Positions 55,536 to 64,000 of a DNA stretch of 64,000 bases are shown one piece after another. The stretch is taken from NCBI GenBank assembly GCA_039707655.1, contig CM077666.1, positions 400,601,886 through 400,665,885 on the forward strand. The letters run 5' to 3'. Under the pieces are notes generated by a model. That model did not search any database and had not been told where the DNA came from. It saw only the letters and a list, made by a program, of their open reading frames with translations. Origin of the DNA: Elymus sibiricus (taxonomy: Eukaryota > Streptophyta > Magnoliopsida > Poales > Poaceae). Position 1 is the stretch's first letter, and every line of letters begins with the position of its first letter. The position numbers were made by a program, and so were the translations under genes.

Positions 55536-57620
55536 ATGTCTCAAGAAAATACCAAATTGTGTGATTTTTCCAATACTAATAATAATGATTTTATTAGTAC
55601 TCTGATTGCTCCTCCCGCCGCTAGTGCGGAGACTTGTGATATTAATGCCGCTTTGCTAAATCTCGTTATGAAAGATCAATTTTCCGGTAGTCCTAATGAA
55701 GATGCCGCATCCCATCTTAATACTTTCGTAGAATTGTGTGACATGCAAAAGAAAAAAGATGTGGACAATGATATTGTGAAATTAAAATTATTCCCGTTCT
55801 CATTGCGGGATCGTGCTAAAATTTGGTTCTCATCTTTACCACGAAATAGTATCGATTCTTGGGATAGGTGTAAAGATGCTTTTATTACTAAGTATTTTCC
55901 TCCAGCGAAAATTATTTCTCTAAGAAATCAAATTATGAATTTTAAACAACTTGATCATGAACATGTTGCCCAATCTTGGGAGAGGATGAAATTAATGATA
56001 AGAAATTGCCCTACTCATGGTTTAAATTTATGGATGATCATACAAAAAATTTATGCGGGATTGAATTTTGTCTCTAGAAATCTTTTAGATTCCGCCGCGG
56101 GTGGTACGTTTATGGAAATTACTTTGGGTGAAGCTACTAAATTGCTTGATAATATTATGGCAAATTATTCACAATGGCATACTGAAAGAACTCCTACTAG
56201 TAAAAAGGTGAACTCCGTTGAAGAAATTAATACTTTGAGTGATAAAGTTGATGCTCTTATGAAATTGGTTGCTAGTAAAAATGCTTCTATTGATCCTAAT
56301 GATGTGCCTTTGTCCACTTTGATTGAGCAAAATAATGATCCCGTAGATGTGAATTTTGTCTCACGAAACAATTTTAATAGTAATGCTTATAGAGGTAATT
56401 TCAACGCTAGACCGTTTCTTGGAAATTACTCTAATAATTATGGCAATCCTTATGGTAATTCCTACAATAATAATAGGATACCTTCTGATCTTGTAAGTAA
56501 TATTAAAGAATTTATTAATGCTCAAAAAGTTTTCAACACTGCGATAGAAGAAAAATTGAGTAAAACTGATGATATGTCTAGGAGCATCGATAGAATTATT
56601 CATGATGTGGAAAATCTTAAGACTAAAATTTTGCCACCTAAAATTGATATTAGTGAATCAATCAAAGCTTTATATGTCTCCATGGATGAAAGTAAGAAAC
56701 GAACCGCCATGCTAAGAGCTAAACGAGAATTTTTAGAAAAAGCGATTCCTCCCGGTTTCTATCGTAATAATGATGAGGATATTAAAATGATTGGTGTTTC
56801 ATCTATTGACTCTTTATTTAGCAATATTAAGCTTGATGAAAAAGGGACTGAAGAAGAGTCAACTTTATATAAAGAGCGTCCCTATAATTCGGAGGGTGAA
56901 AATCTTGATAATTTTTTTACTAAAAGTGGGTTTGGAGAGGTAAAAACTTTAAATAGTGTTGTGCCCACTGTTTTGGATTACAAAGATTTTAATTATGATA
57001 ATTGCTCTTTGATTGAGTGTATTTCTTTGTTGCAATCCATGTTAAATTCACCCAACGCTTATGAGCAAAACAAAGCTTTTACTAAACATATATTAGAAGC
57101 CACGATGAAAGCGTTAGAAGAGAAGCTTGAACTAGAAATTTCAATTCCTAGAAAATTATATGATGAATGGGAACCCACCATTAAAGTTAAGATTAAAAAT
57201 TATGAGTGCAATTCTTTATGTGATTTGGGTGCTAGCGTTTCCACAATTCCAAAATCTCTATGTGATGTGCTAGGTTTTACCAATATAGATGAATGCTCTC
57301 TTAATTTGCATCTTGAGGATTCTACTATTAAAAAGCCCTTGGGAAGAGTTAATGATGTGCTTATTCTTGCAAATAGAAATTATGTGCCCGTTGATTTCAT
57401 TGTTCTTGATATTGAATGCAATTCTTCTTGCCCTATAATACTTGGTAGACCGTTCCTACGAACTATAGGTGCCGTTATTGATATGAAAGAAGGGAATATA
57501 AAATTTCAGTTTCCATTAAAGAAGGGTATGGAACACTTCCCTAGAAATAAAATTAAAGCACCATATGAATCAATTATGAGGGCCACTTATGGAATCAACT
57601 CCAAAGATGACAATACTTGA
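55536..57620 (+). CDS. gag: Gag-protease polyprotein of the inner Gypsy element
   Basis: The chosen start MSQENTKLCDFS gives 694 residues; 19 more are open upstream but hydrophobic and unlike Gag. Residues about 60-200 are the retrotransposon Gag domain (KLFPFSLRDRAKIWFSSLP, then WDRCKDAFITKYFPP and AQSWERMKLMIRNCP). An Asn-rich linker follows (residues 295-335), then a helix-rich stretch. A retropepsin-like domain sits near residue 563 with CDLGASVSTIPKSLCDVLGF and the later IILGRPFLRTIGAVIDM. No CCHC zinc knuckle is visible, as in many Athila-like Gags. It ends at a stop at 57618-57620 with no pol frame behind. The frame is fully open, so capsid protein may still be made. Confidence 0.85.
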   Translation: MSQENTKLCDFSNTNNNDFISTLIAPPAASAETCDINAALLNLVMKDQFSGSPNEDAASHLNTFVELCDMQKKKDVDNDIVKLKLFPFSLRDRAKIWFSSLPRNSIDSWDRCKDAFITKYFPPAKIISLRNQIMNFKQLDHEHVAQSWERMKLMIRNCPTHGLNLWMIIQKIYAGLNFVSRNLLDSAAGGTFMEITLGEATKLLDNIMANYSQWHTERTPTSKKVNSVEEINTLSDKVDALMKLVASKNASIDPNDVPLSTLIEQNNDPVDVNFVSRNNFNSNAYRGNFNARPFLGNYSNNYGNPYGNSYNNNRIPSDLVSNIKEFINAQKVFNTAIEEKLSKTDDMSRSIDRIIHDVENLKTKILPPKIDISESIKALYVSMDESKKRTAMLRAKREFLEKAIPPGFYRNNDEDIKMIGVSSIDSLFSNIKLDEKGTEEESTLYKERPYNSEGENLDNFFTKSGFGEVKTLNSVVPTVLDYKDFNYDNCSLIECISLLQSMLNSPNAYEQNKAFTKHILEATMKALEEKLELEISIPRKLYDEWEPTIKVKIKNYECNSLCDLGASVSTIPKSLCDVLGFTNIDECSLNLHLEDSTIKKPLGRVNDVLILANRNYVPVDFIVLDIECNSSCPIILGRPFLRTIGAVIDMKEGNIKFQFPLKKGMEHFPRNKIKAPYESIMRATYGINSKDDNT

Positions 57621-58559
57621 AATTATGCATTATGCCTAGCTAGGGGCATAAAACAATAGCGCTTGTTGGGAGGCAACCCAATGAATAAAATAAATTTTTG
57701 TTATAAGTTTCTGTTATGGTGTGTTTTTACTGTCATGCTACTGGTATGATAGTATTTTTATGTTTCTAATTAGTGTTTGTGCCAAGTAAAGCCTTTGGGA
57801 TGATTTGGAAGATAGTATAATTGATGCTGTTTGGAAAACAGAAAGTTTTGCGTCCAGTGCCCAAATTTTGTTTCTTTACTGGAGTGCCAGAAAAATCTAA
57901 TTTTTTTACACAGTATTGGTATATGAATTGTCCACGTTTTCCTCATTTTTCAGAAGTTTTGGAGTTACAGAAGTATGGATTTTAAATAGATTGCTACAGA
58001 CTGTTCTATTTTTGACAGATTCTGTTTTTGATGCACTACTTGCTTGTTTTGATGAATCTATGGATTGTATCGGGGGGTATAAGCCATGGTGAAGTTAGAG
58101 TACAGTAGGTATAATGCAAAAATAAAATATGAATGGTTTTGCAACAGTACTTATAGTAGTGATTTGTTTTGTTATACTAACGGATCTCACGAAGGTTTTG
58201 TTGAGTTTTGTGTGATTGAAGTTTTCAAGTTTTGGGTGAGATCACGATGGATGAAGGAATACGGAGTGGCAAAAGCCTAAGATTGGGGATGTACAAGGCA
58301 CCCCAAGGTAATATTCAAGGAAGACTCAAGCGTCTAAGCTTGGGGATGCCCCGGAAGGCATCCCCTCTTTATTCTACCGACCATCGGTAATTTTACTTGG
58401 AGCTATATTTTTATTCGTCACATGATATGTGTTTTGCTTGGAGCGTCTTGTATTATATGAGTCTTTGCTTTGTTTACTTTTTAGTTTGTCACAATCATCT
58501 TTGCTGCACACACCTATTTTGAGAGAGCCACACGTTATCATCATAATTTGTAGAATACT

Positions 58560-59045
58560 CTATGTGCTTCACTTAAATTTTTTGAGCTAGGTAGTTGCTC
58601 TAGTGCTTCACTTAAATCCTTTTGAGCACGGTGGTGGCTGAAATTTTGTAGAAATAAACTCTCATGCTTCACTTATATTATTTTGAGAGTTGATTGAAAT
58701 TTTGTAGAAATAAACTCTCATGCTTCACTTATATTATTTTGAGAGTTGATTGAAATTTTGTAGAAATAAATTCTCATGCTTCACTTATATCATTTTGAGA
58801 ATTGACTTGATTAAAATTTTGTAGAAATAAATTCTCATGCTTCACTTATATCATTTTGAGAATTGACTTGATTAAAATTTTGAAGAAATAAATTCTCATG
58901 CTTCACTTATATTATTTTGAGAGTTGATTGAAATTTTGAAGAAATGAATTTTCATGCTTCACTTATATTATTTTGAGAATTGTTAAGACTGAAATTTTGA
59001 AGAAATATTTGCACTCTCATGCTTCACTTAAATCTTTTTGAGAGA
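58560..59045 (+). repeat. 56-63 bp tandem repeats
   Basis: CTCATGCTTCACTTATAT or a close variant recurs near 58661, 58717, 58773, 58834, 58895, 58953 and 59016, with TTTTGAGAGTTGATT between. Older, more diverged units precede. The unit lengths vary by a 5-bp insert (GACTT). Confidence 0.85.
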
Positions 59046-60377
59046 TGATGATAGTAACGGTAATTTGCACATGTTATGCAATTGGTCCCAAAGTGATGAA
59101 TATTCAAGAGGGATATAGATAAAAACTTTCATATAGATCATTGGATATGACAAGTGTGATTCCTTGCAATAGTTTTGCGATATGGAAATGATGATATGTG
59201 ATGCCATGTTAGTGAGTAATTGTGCTTAAGTAAGAATATTAGTGTTAAGGTTTGTGATTCCCTATGCAAGCACGTTAAGTCAATAGTTATGCAATGAAGT
59301 TATATCCTACTATGGTGCATTATTCGGTGTTAGTTATGTTCAATGCATGTTTATGACCGTTTTCATTTTTTGGTTGGTTGCTTCTCAATCTTTTGCTAGC
59401 CTTCATTTGTACTAAGCGGAAATACTGCTTGTGCATCCAAAATCCTTAAAACCAGTTTTGCCTTATGAGTCCACTATATCTACCTATATGCGGTATTCCA
59501 ATGCCGTTCCAAGTAAATTTGCGTGTGCCAACTCTAAATTTCAAAATAATTTTTCTGTTTTGTGTGCCCGTACCGCTCATGAAGCGGAAGGGGGTAGCCA
59601 ATATCTTCCATGCTAGGTGTGTTATTCTCAAGATGAGTGTTTATTCACTTGTCATTGCACGAGAGTGTGGTGGTAATAGGGATGCCCAGTCCCGAAATGT
59701 GAAATGAAATGAAATGAAAAATATTATGTGATCACAATAATAAATTCCTTGGAAAGTGATGGTATGGAGGGCACCCGTGGATACGGCTAGCCATGGATTG
59801 TGAAAGAATTGGTGAAAAGGAATAAACTTTATTTTCTGTTTGGGAACCGCCTATGATGTATGTAGCATGGAAGATATTGGGAATTCTCATTCGTTTTCGT
59901 TGATAGGAAAAGCATGCCTCCCAATTTTTTTTATCTCTTTAATTTCAGCTTTGAGCTTTGGCACATTTGACAAATCTCTGCTTCCCTCTGCGAAGGGCCT
60001 ATCTATTTACTTTTATGCAATTTTTATTTTTCTTGAGTCTCCATCTTCTCTTACAAAAGCACCAACTAGAGAACACTATTGTCATACTTGTGCATTGGTT
60101 GTAGCTAATATTTGAGTGTGTTTCATAAATGGATCAATGATTGAGCATAATGGGCTAGGGATAACTTTCTTTAGCGTTGATATTTTGAAAGACATGGTTG
60201 CTTGTTAGTATGCTTGAGTATCTATGTTTTCATGTCAAATTATAGACTATTGCTTTGAATCATATAAGTCCAATGTCCATGCTACAAAAAGAAAAGAATA
60301 TGTGATAAATATGTTAGGCAGCATTCCACATCAAAAATTCTGTTTTTATCATTTACCTACTCGAGGACGAGCAGGAA

Positions 60378-60393
60378 TTAAGCTTAGGGATGC
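60378..60393 (+). promoter_or_regulatory. Polypurine tract
   Basis: TTAAGCTTAGGGATGC directly abuts the 3' LTR, the position of plus-strand priming in Gypsy elements. Confidence 0.65.
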
Positions 60394-61975
60394 TGATACG
60401 TCTCCAACGTATCTATAATTTTTGATTGTTCCATGCTGTTATAATATCAATCTTGGATGTTTTTATAATCATTTACAGCAATTTTATATCATTTTTGGAG
60501 ACTAACCTATTAACCTAGTGCCCAGTGCCAGTTGCTGTTTTCTGCCCTGTTTTTGTTTCACAGAAAATCAATATCAAATGAAGTCCAAATACAGTGAAAC
60601 TTTTTGGAGATTTTTTCTTGGGCAAGAAGAATACCAGAAGCTTCGAGGGGAGGCCAGAAGACCTTGGTGGGCCCCACAAGCCACCGGGGCGCGCCTGGGG
60701 GGGGGGGGCAGGCGCGCCCTGATGCCTCGTGGGCCCCACCAAGCTCTGTTTGACCTAATTCCAGCACTATAAATTCCAGAAAAATTAGAAACCCTCAGGA
60801 GAGTCCACGAAATACTTTTTACGCCGCCGCAAGCCTCTATTCCAGAGAGATCCCATCTGGGGTCCTTCTCCGGTAATCTGCCGGAGGGGGAATCGATCAC
60901 GGAGGGGCTCTACATCAACCTTGCTGCCTCTCCGATGATGCGTGAGTAGTTTACCACAGACCTTCGGGTCCATAGGCAGTAGCTAGATGGCTTCTTCTCT
61001 CTTTTTGATGTTCAATACAATGTTCTCCTTGATGTTCTTGGAGATCTATCCGATGTAATCTTTCTTTGCGGTGTGTTTGTTGGGATCCGATGAATTGTGA
61101 GTTTATGATCAGATTATCCATGAATATTATTTGAGTCTTCTTTGATCTCTTTTATGCATGATTATTATAGCCTCGTATTTCTTCTCCGATCTATTGATTT
61201 GGTTTGGCCAACTAAGTTGATTTATCTTGCCATGGGAAGAGGTGCTTTGTAGTGGGTTCGATCTTGCGGCGCTCAATCCCAGTGACAGAAAGGGACATGA
61301 CACGTATGTATCATTGCTACTAAGGGTAAAAAGATGGGATCTATTCATTTTGTTTATTAATTCGTGAGTTTTTCTTGTCTACATCATGTCATCGTTCTTA
61401 AGGCATTACTCCGTTCTTATGGACTTAATTCACTAGATGCATGCTGGATAGCCCATCGATGTGTGGAGTAATAGTAGTAGATGCAGGCAGGAGTCGGTCT
61501 ACTAATCTTGGACGTGATGCCTATATACATGATCGTTGCCTTGGATATCGTCATGATTATTTGCGTTTCTATCAATTGCCCAACAGTAATTTGTCTACCC
61601 ACCGTATGATATTTTCTCGAGAGAAGCCTCTAGTGAAATCTATGCCCCCCGGGTCTACCAAAATCATATTACTAAAACCCTAAAAATATTGCTGCCATTT
61701 TATTTTATTTATTTTATTTAGTATTTTTGCTGCAATCTATCAATCTATCAAATACAATTTAATCTTGCAATCTTACCGCCAAGGGATTGACAACCCCTTG
61801 TTTGCGTTGGGTGCAAGGATTTGTTGTTTGTGTGCAGGTACTGCTTACTAGGTGTTGTGTGATTCTCCTACTGGTTCGATAACCTTGGTTTCATAATTGA
61901 GGGAAATACTTATCTCTACTGTGCTGCATCATCCCTTCCTCTTCGGGGAAATACCAACGCAAGCTACAAGTAGCA
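60394..61975 (+). repeat. 3' LTR of the inner Gypsy element
   Basis: Same length as the 5' LTR with no indels noticed. Its hairpin (60669-60736) and TATAAAT (60768) keep the 31-base spacing. Confidence 0.9.
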
Positions 61976-62172
61976 ACCATCTTTGGGCCTAAGGGAATGC
62001 ATTGTGGAGTAGTAATTAGATGATGGGTTGCTAGAGTGACAGAAGCTTAAACCCTAGTTTATGCACTATTCCGTAAGGGGCTGATTTGGATCCATATGTT
62101 TAATGCTATGGTTAGAGTTATCTTAATTCTTCTTTCATAGTTGCGGATGCTTGCGAGAGGGGGTAATCATAA

Positions 62173-64000
62173 GTGGGAGGCTTGTTCGGGGTATCTTCAC
62201 CTCGACCGGAAACACAAATAGTTGCTCCTCAACCTACTGCACCTACTGAAAATATTTATTATGAAATTCCTCCGGGTATGATAGAGAAACTGCTAGCTAA
62301 TGCAGGAGATGGAACAGTACATCCTGATATGCACTTGATCTATGTGGATGAAATCTGTGGATTGTTTAAGCTTGCAGGTTTATCCGGAGATGGAGTTAAG
62401 AAGAAAGTATTCCCTTTATCTTTGGAGGGAAAGGCATTGATGTGGTATAGGCTATGTGATGATACTGATACATGGGACTGGAACCGATTGAAACTAGAAT
62501 TCCATCAGAAATTTTATCCTATGCATTTGGTTCATCGTGATCGGAATTATATATATAACTTTTGGCCTCGTGAAGGAGAAAGCATCGCTCAAGCTTGGGG
62601 GAGGCTTAAGTACATGATGTACACATGCCCCAATCATGAGATCTCAAAAGAAATTATCTTACAGAATTTTTATGCTCGGCTTTCTCATGATAATCAAACT
62701 ATGCTCGATTCTTCTTTGACTGGCTCCTTTATGAAGAAAACTATTGAATTCGGATGGGATCTTCTGGAAAGAATTAAACGCAACTCTGAAGATTGGGAAC
62801 TCGACAAAGGTAATGAGTCAGGTATAATACTTGAGTTCGATTATGTTAAATCTTTTATGGCCACCGATGCTTTTCATAAGTTTAGCACTAAATATGGACT
62901 TGACTCTGAGATAGTAGCTTCCTTTTGTGAGTCATTTGCTACTCATGTTGATCTCCCTAGGGAGAAGTGGTTTAAATATCATCTCCCTGTTAAGGAAAAG
63001 ATTGAGGAACCCATTAGTGTTAAAGAAGAAACAATTGTTTACCATGTTGATACAGTTGTGCCTACTGCTTATATAGAGAAAACCACCTTTACTTGTCCTT
63101 TTGGAACTTATGCTTATAGACGTATGCCTTTTGGTTTATGCAATGCACCTGCTACCTTTCAAAGATGTATGACTGCTATATTCTCTGACTTTTGTGAAAA
63201 GATTGTTGAGGTGGTCATGGATGATTTCTCCGTTTACGGAACTTCTTTTGATGATTGCTTAAGCAATCTTGATCGAGTTTTGCAGAGATGTGAAGAAACT
63301 AATCTTGTCTTGAATTGGGAGAGTGCCACTTTATGGTGAATGAAGGCATTGTCTTGGGGCATAAAATTTCTGAAAGAGGTATTGAAGTTGATAAAGCTAA
63401 GGTTGACGCTATTGAGAAAATGCCATGTCCTAAAGATATTAAAGGTATAAGAAATTTCCTTGGTCATGCTGGTTTCTATAGGAGATTTATTAAAGACTTC
63501 TCTAAAATTTCTAGGCCTCTTACGAATCTTTTGCAAAAAGATGTTCCATTTGTTTTTGATGATGATTGTCTAGAAGCCTTTGAAACACTTAAGAAAGCCT
63601 TAACCACTGCACCTATTGTTCAACCACCTGATTGGAACTTGCCTTTTGAAATTATGTGTGATGCTAGTGATTATGCTGTTGGTGCTGTTCTAGGACAGAG
63701 AGTTGATAAGAAATTAAATGTTATCCATTATGCTAGTAAAACTCTAGACAGTGCCCAAAGAAATTATGCTACTACTGAGAAAGAATTTCTAGCAGCTGTG
63801 TTTGCATGTGATAAATTCAGATCTTATATAGTTGATTCTAAAGTGACTGTTCACACCGATCATGCTGCTATTAAATATCTTATGGAAAAGAAAGATGCTA
63901 CACCTAGACTCATTAGGTGGGTTTTATTGCTACAAGAATTTGACTTGCATATTACTGATAGAAAGGGAGCTGAGAATCCCGTAGCAGATAATTTGTCTAG
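62173..64000 (+). pseudogene. Outer Gypsy gag-pol, deleted and frameshifted
   Basis: Gag domain (KVFPLSLEGKALMWYRLCDD, EFHQKFYPMHLVHRDRN, IAQAWGRLKYMMYTCPNHE) runs to about 62990. After VKEETIVYHVDTVVP the sequence jumps to reverse transcriptase at TTFTCPFGTYAYRRMPFGL, so protease, the N-terminal half of RT and its first catalytic Asp are missing. VMDDFSVYG keeps the other two. At about 63320 one base is lost (NWE then a shift), after which the second frame continues with [37 protein letters not shown], and the RNase H residues in [30 protein letters not shown] and [13 protein letters not shown]. It is open at the window end. The ATG at 62173 is not an authentic start. Confidence 0.85.

Larger units (their letters stand above)
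57621..60393 (+). other. Noncoding 3' half of the inner Gypsy element
   Basis: About 2.8 kb where pol would be. No reverse transcriptase or integrase motif occurs in any frame. A palindrome GGGATGCCCCGGAAGGCATCCCC is at about 58344, and a 56-63 bp tandem repeat at 58560-59045. The rest is AT-rich. Confidence 0.75.
53734..61975 (+). mobile_element. Intact non-autonomous Gypsy retrotransposon, 8.2 kb
   Basis: Two LTRs of 1582 bp (53734-55315 and 60394-61975) are flanked by ACCAT (53729-53733 and 61976-61980). A tRNA-Asp-type primer site and a purine tract are in place. The interior encodes Gag with a protease-like domain but no reverse transcriptase, RNase H or integrase, so it must borrow enzymes from a relative. 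It resembles the Triticeae Sabrina/Fatima group in LTR start and layout; the exact family is not settled. I counted about 31 differences between the LTRs by eye (about 2%), which implies insertion under roughly one million years ago at usual grass rates. Confidence 0.9.
52802..64000 (+). mobile_element. Outer Gypsy element, deleted, runs off the window
   Basis: LTR sequence starts TGATACGTCCATTTTGCATC at 52802 and is split at 53733 by the inner Gypsy element. It resumes at 61981 and leads directly into gag-like sequence near 62190 with no recognisable LTR end or primer site, so part of the LTR and leader are lost. Coding continues to the window end. Confidence 0.7.

Overview
The window is nuclear DNA of a Triticeae grass (wheat, Aegilops or barley type). 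The evidence is plant genes with GT-AG introns scattered among nested repeats: Stowaway and Tourist MITEs, an Au-type SINE, a CACTA element with GCCGTCGGCATAG subterminal repeats, and nested Gypsy elements with tRNA-Asp-type primer sites. I cannot fix species or chromosome from sequence alone.

Layout. 1-530 is an LTR-like fragment. 1574-6695 (minus) is a complete eight-exon R/B-type (Lc / MYC1-like) bHLH regulator of flavonoid pigment genes, with a 15-nt microexon and a plastid 23S rRNA fragment in its long intron. 7.5-9.4 kb holds three copies of one Tourist-like MITE, two of them fused head to head. 10198-18108 is a CACTA transposon (TSD TCC) that has lost its main transposase. It keeps a decayed Transposase_24-type gene and carries a foldback module around a 333-bp tandem array. 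18.1-26.6 kb is repeat-rich: an interstitial telomere hairpin, a PIF-like element with its own ORF, a second element gene split by a retroposon, and a LINE remnant. 26.8-34.6 kb is a tandem segmental duplication whose two copies each end in the 3' part of a Cactin gene; the second copy carries the full intronless Cactin-like gene (34434-35744, minus). 36.0-37.2 kb is a PIF/Harbinger element.

39732-46312 (plus) is a complete 16-exon peroxisomal-type acyl-CoA thioesterase with an N-terminal cyclic-nucleotide-binding-like segment. It has two GC-AG introns and an intron 1 stacked with three nested elements. 47073-48681 (minus) is a small coiled-coil gene of unknown role, tail to tail with the thioesterase. 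48975-51491 is a retroposon split by a 1.7-kb solo LTR. From 52.8 kb to the end lies a deleted Gypsy element, itself invaded by an intact but pol-less Gypsy element (53734-61975, TSD ACCAT).

The host genes do not form an operon or pathway; each is an independent plant transcription unit. What the region mainly offers is a readable insertion history (target duplications, empty sites, nesting order) and a few unusual structures: the CACTA foldback array, hairpins at a fixed distance from TATA boxes in two Gypsy families, a short intronless Cactin and paired GC-AG introns. I found no convincing novel defence or metabolic system. All splice sites, repeats and counts were read by eye.
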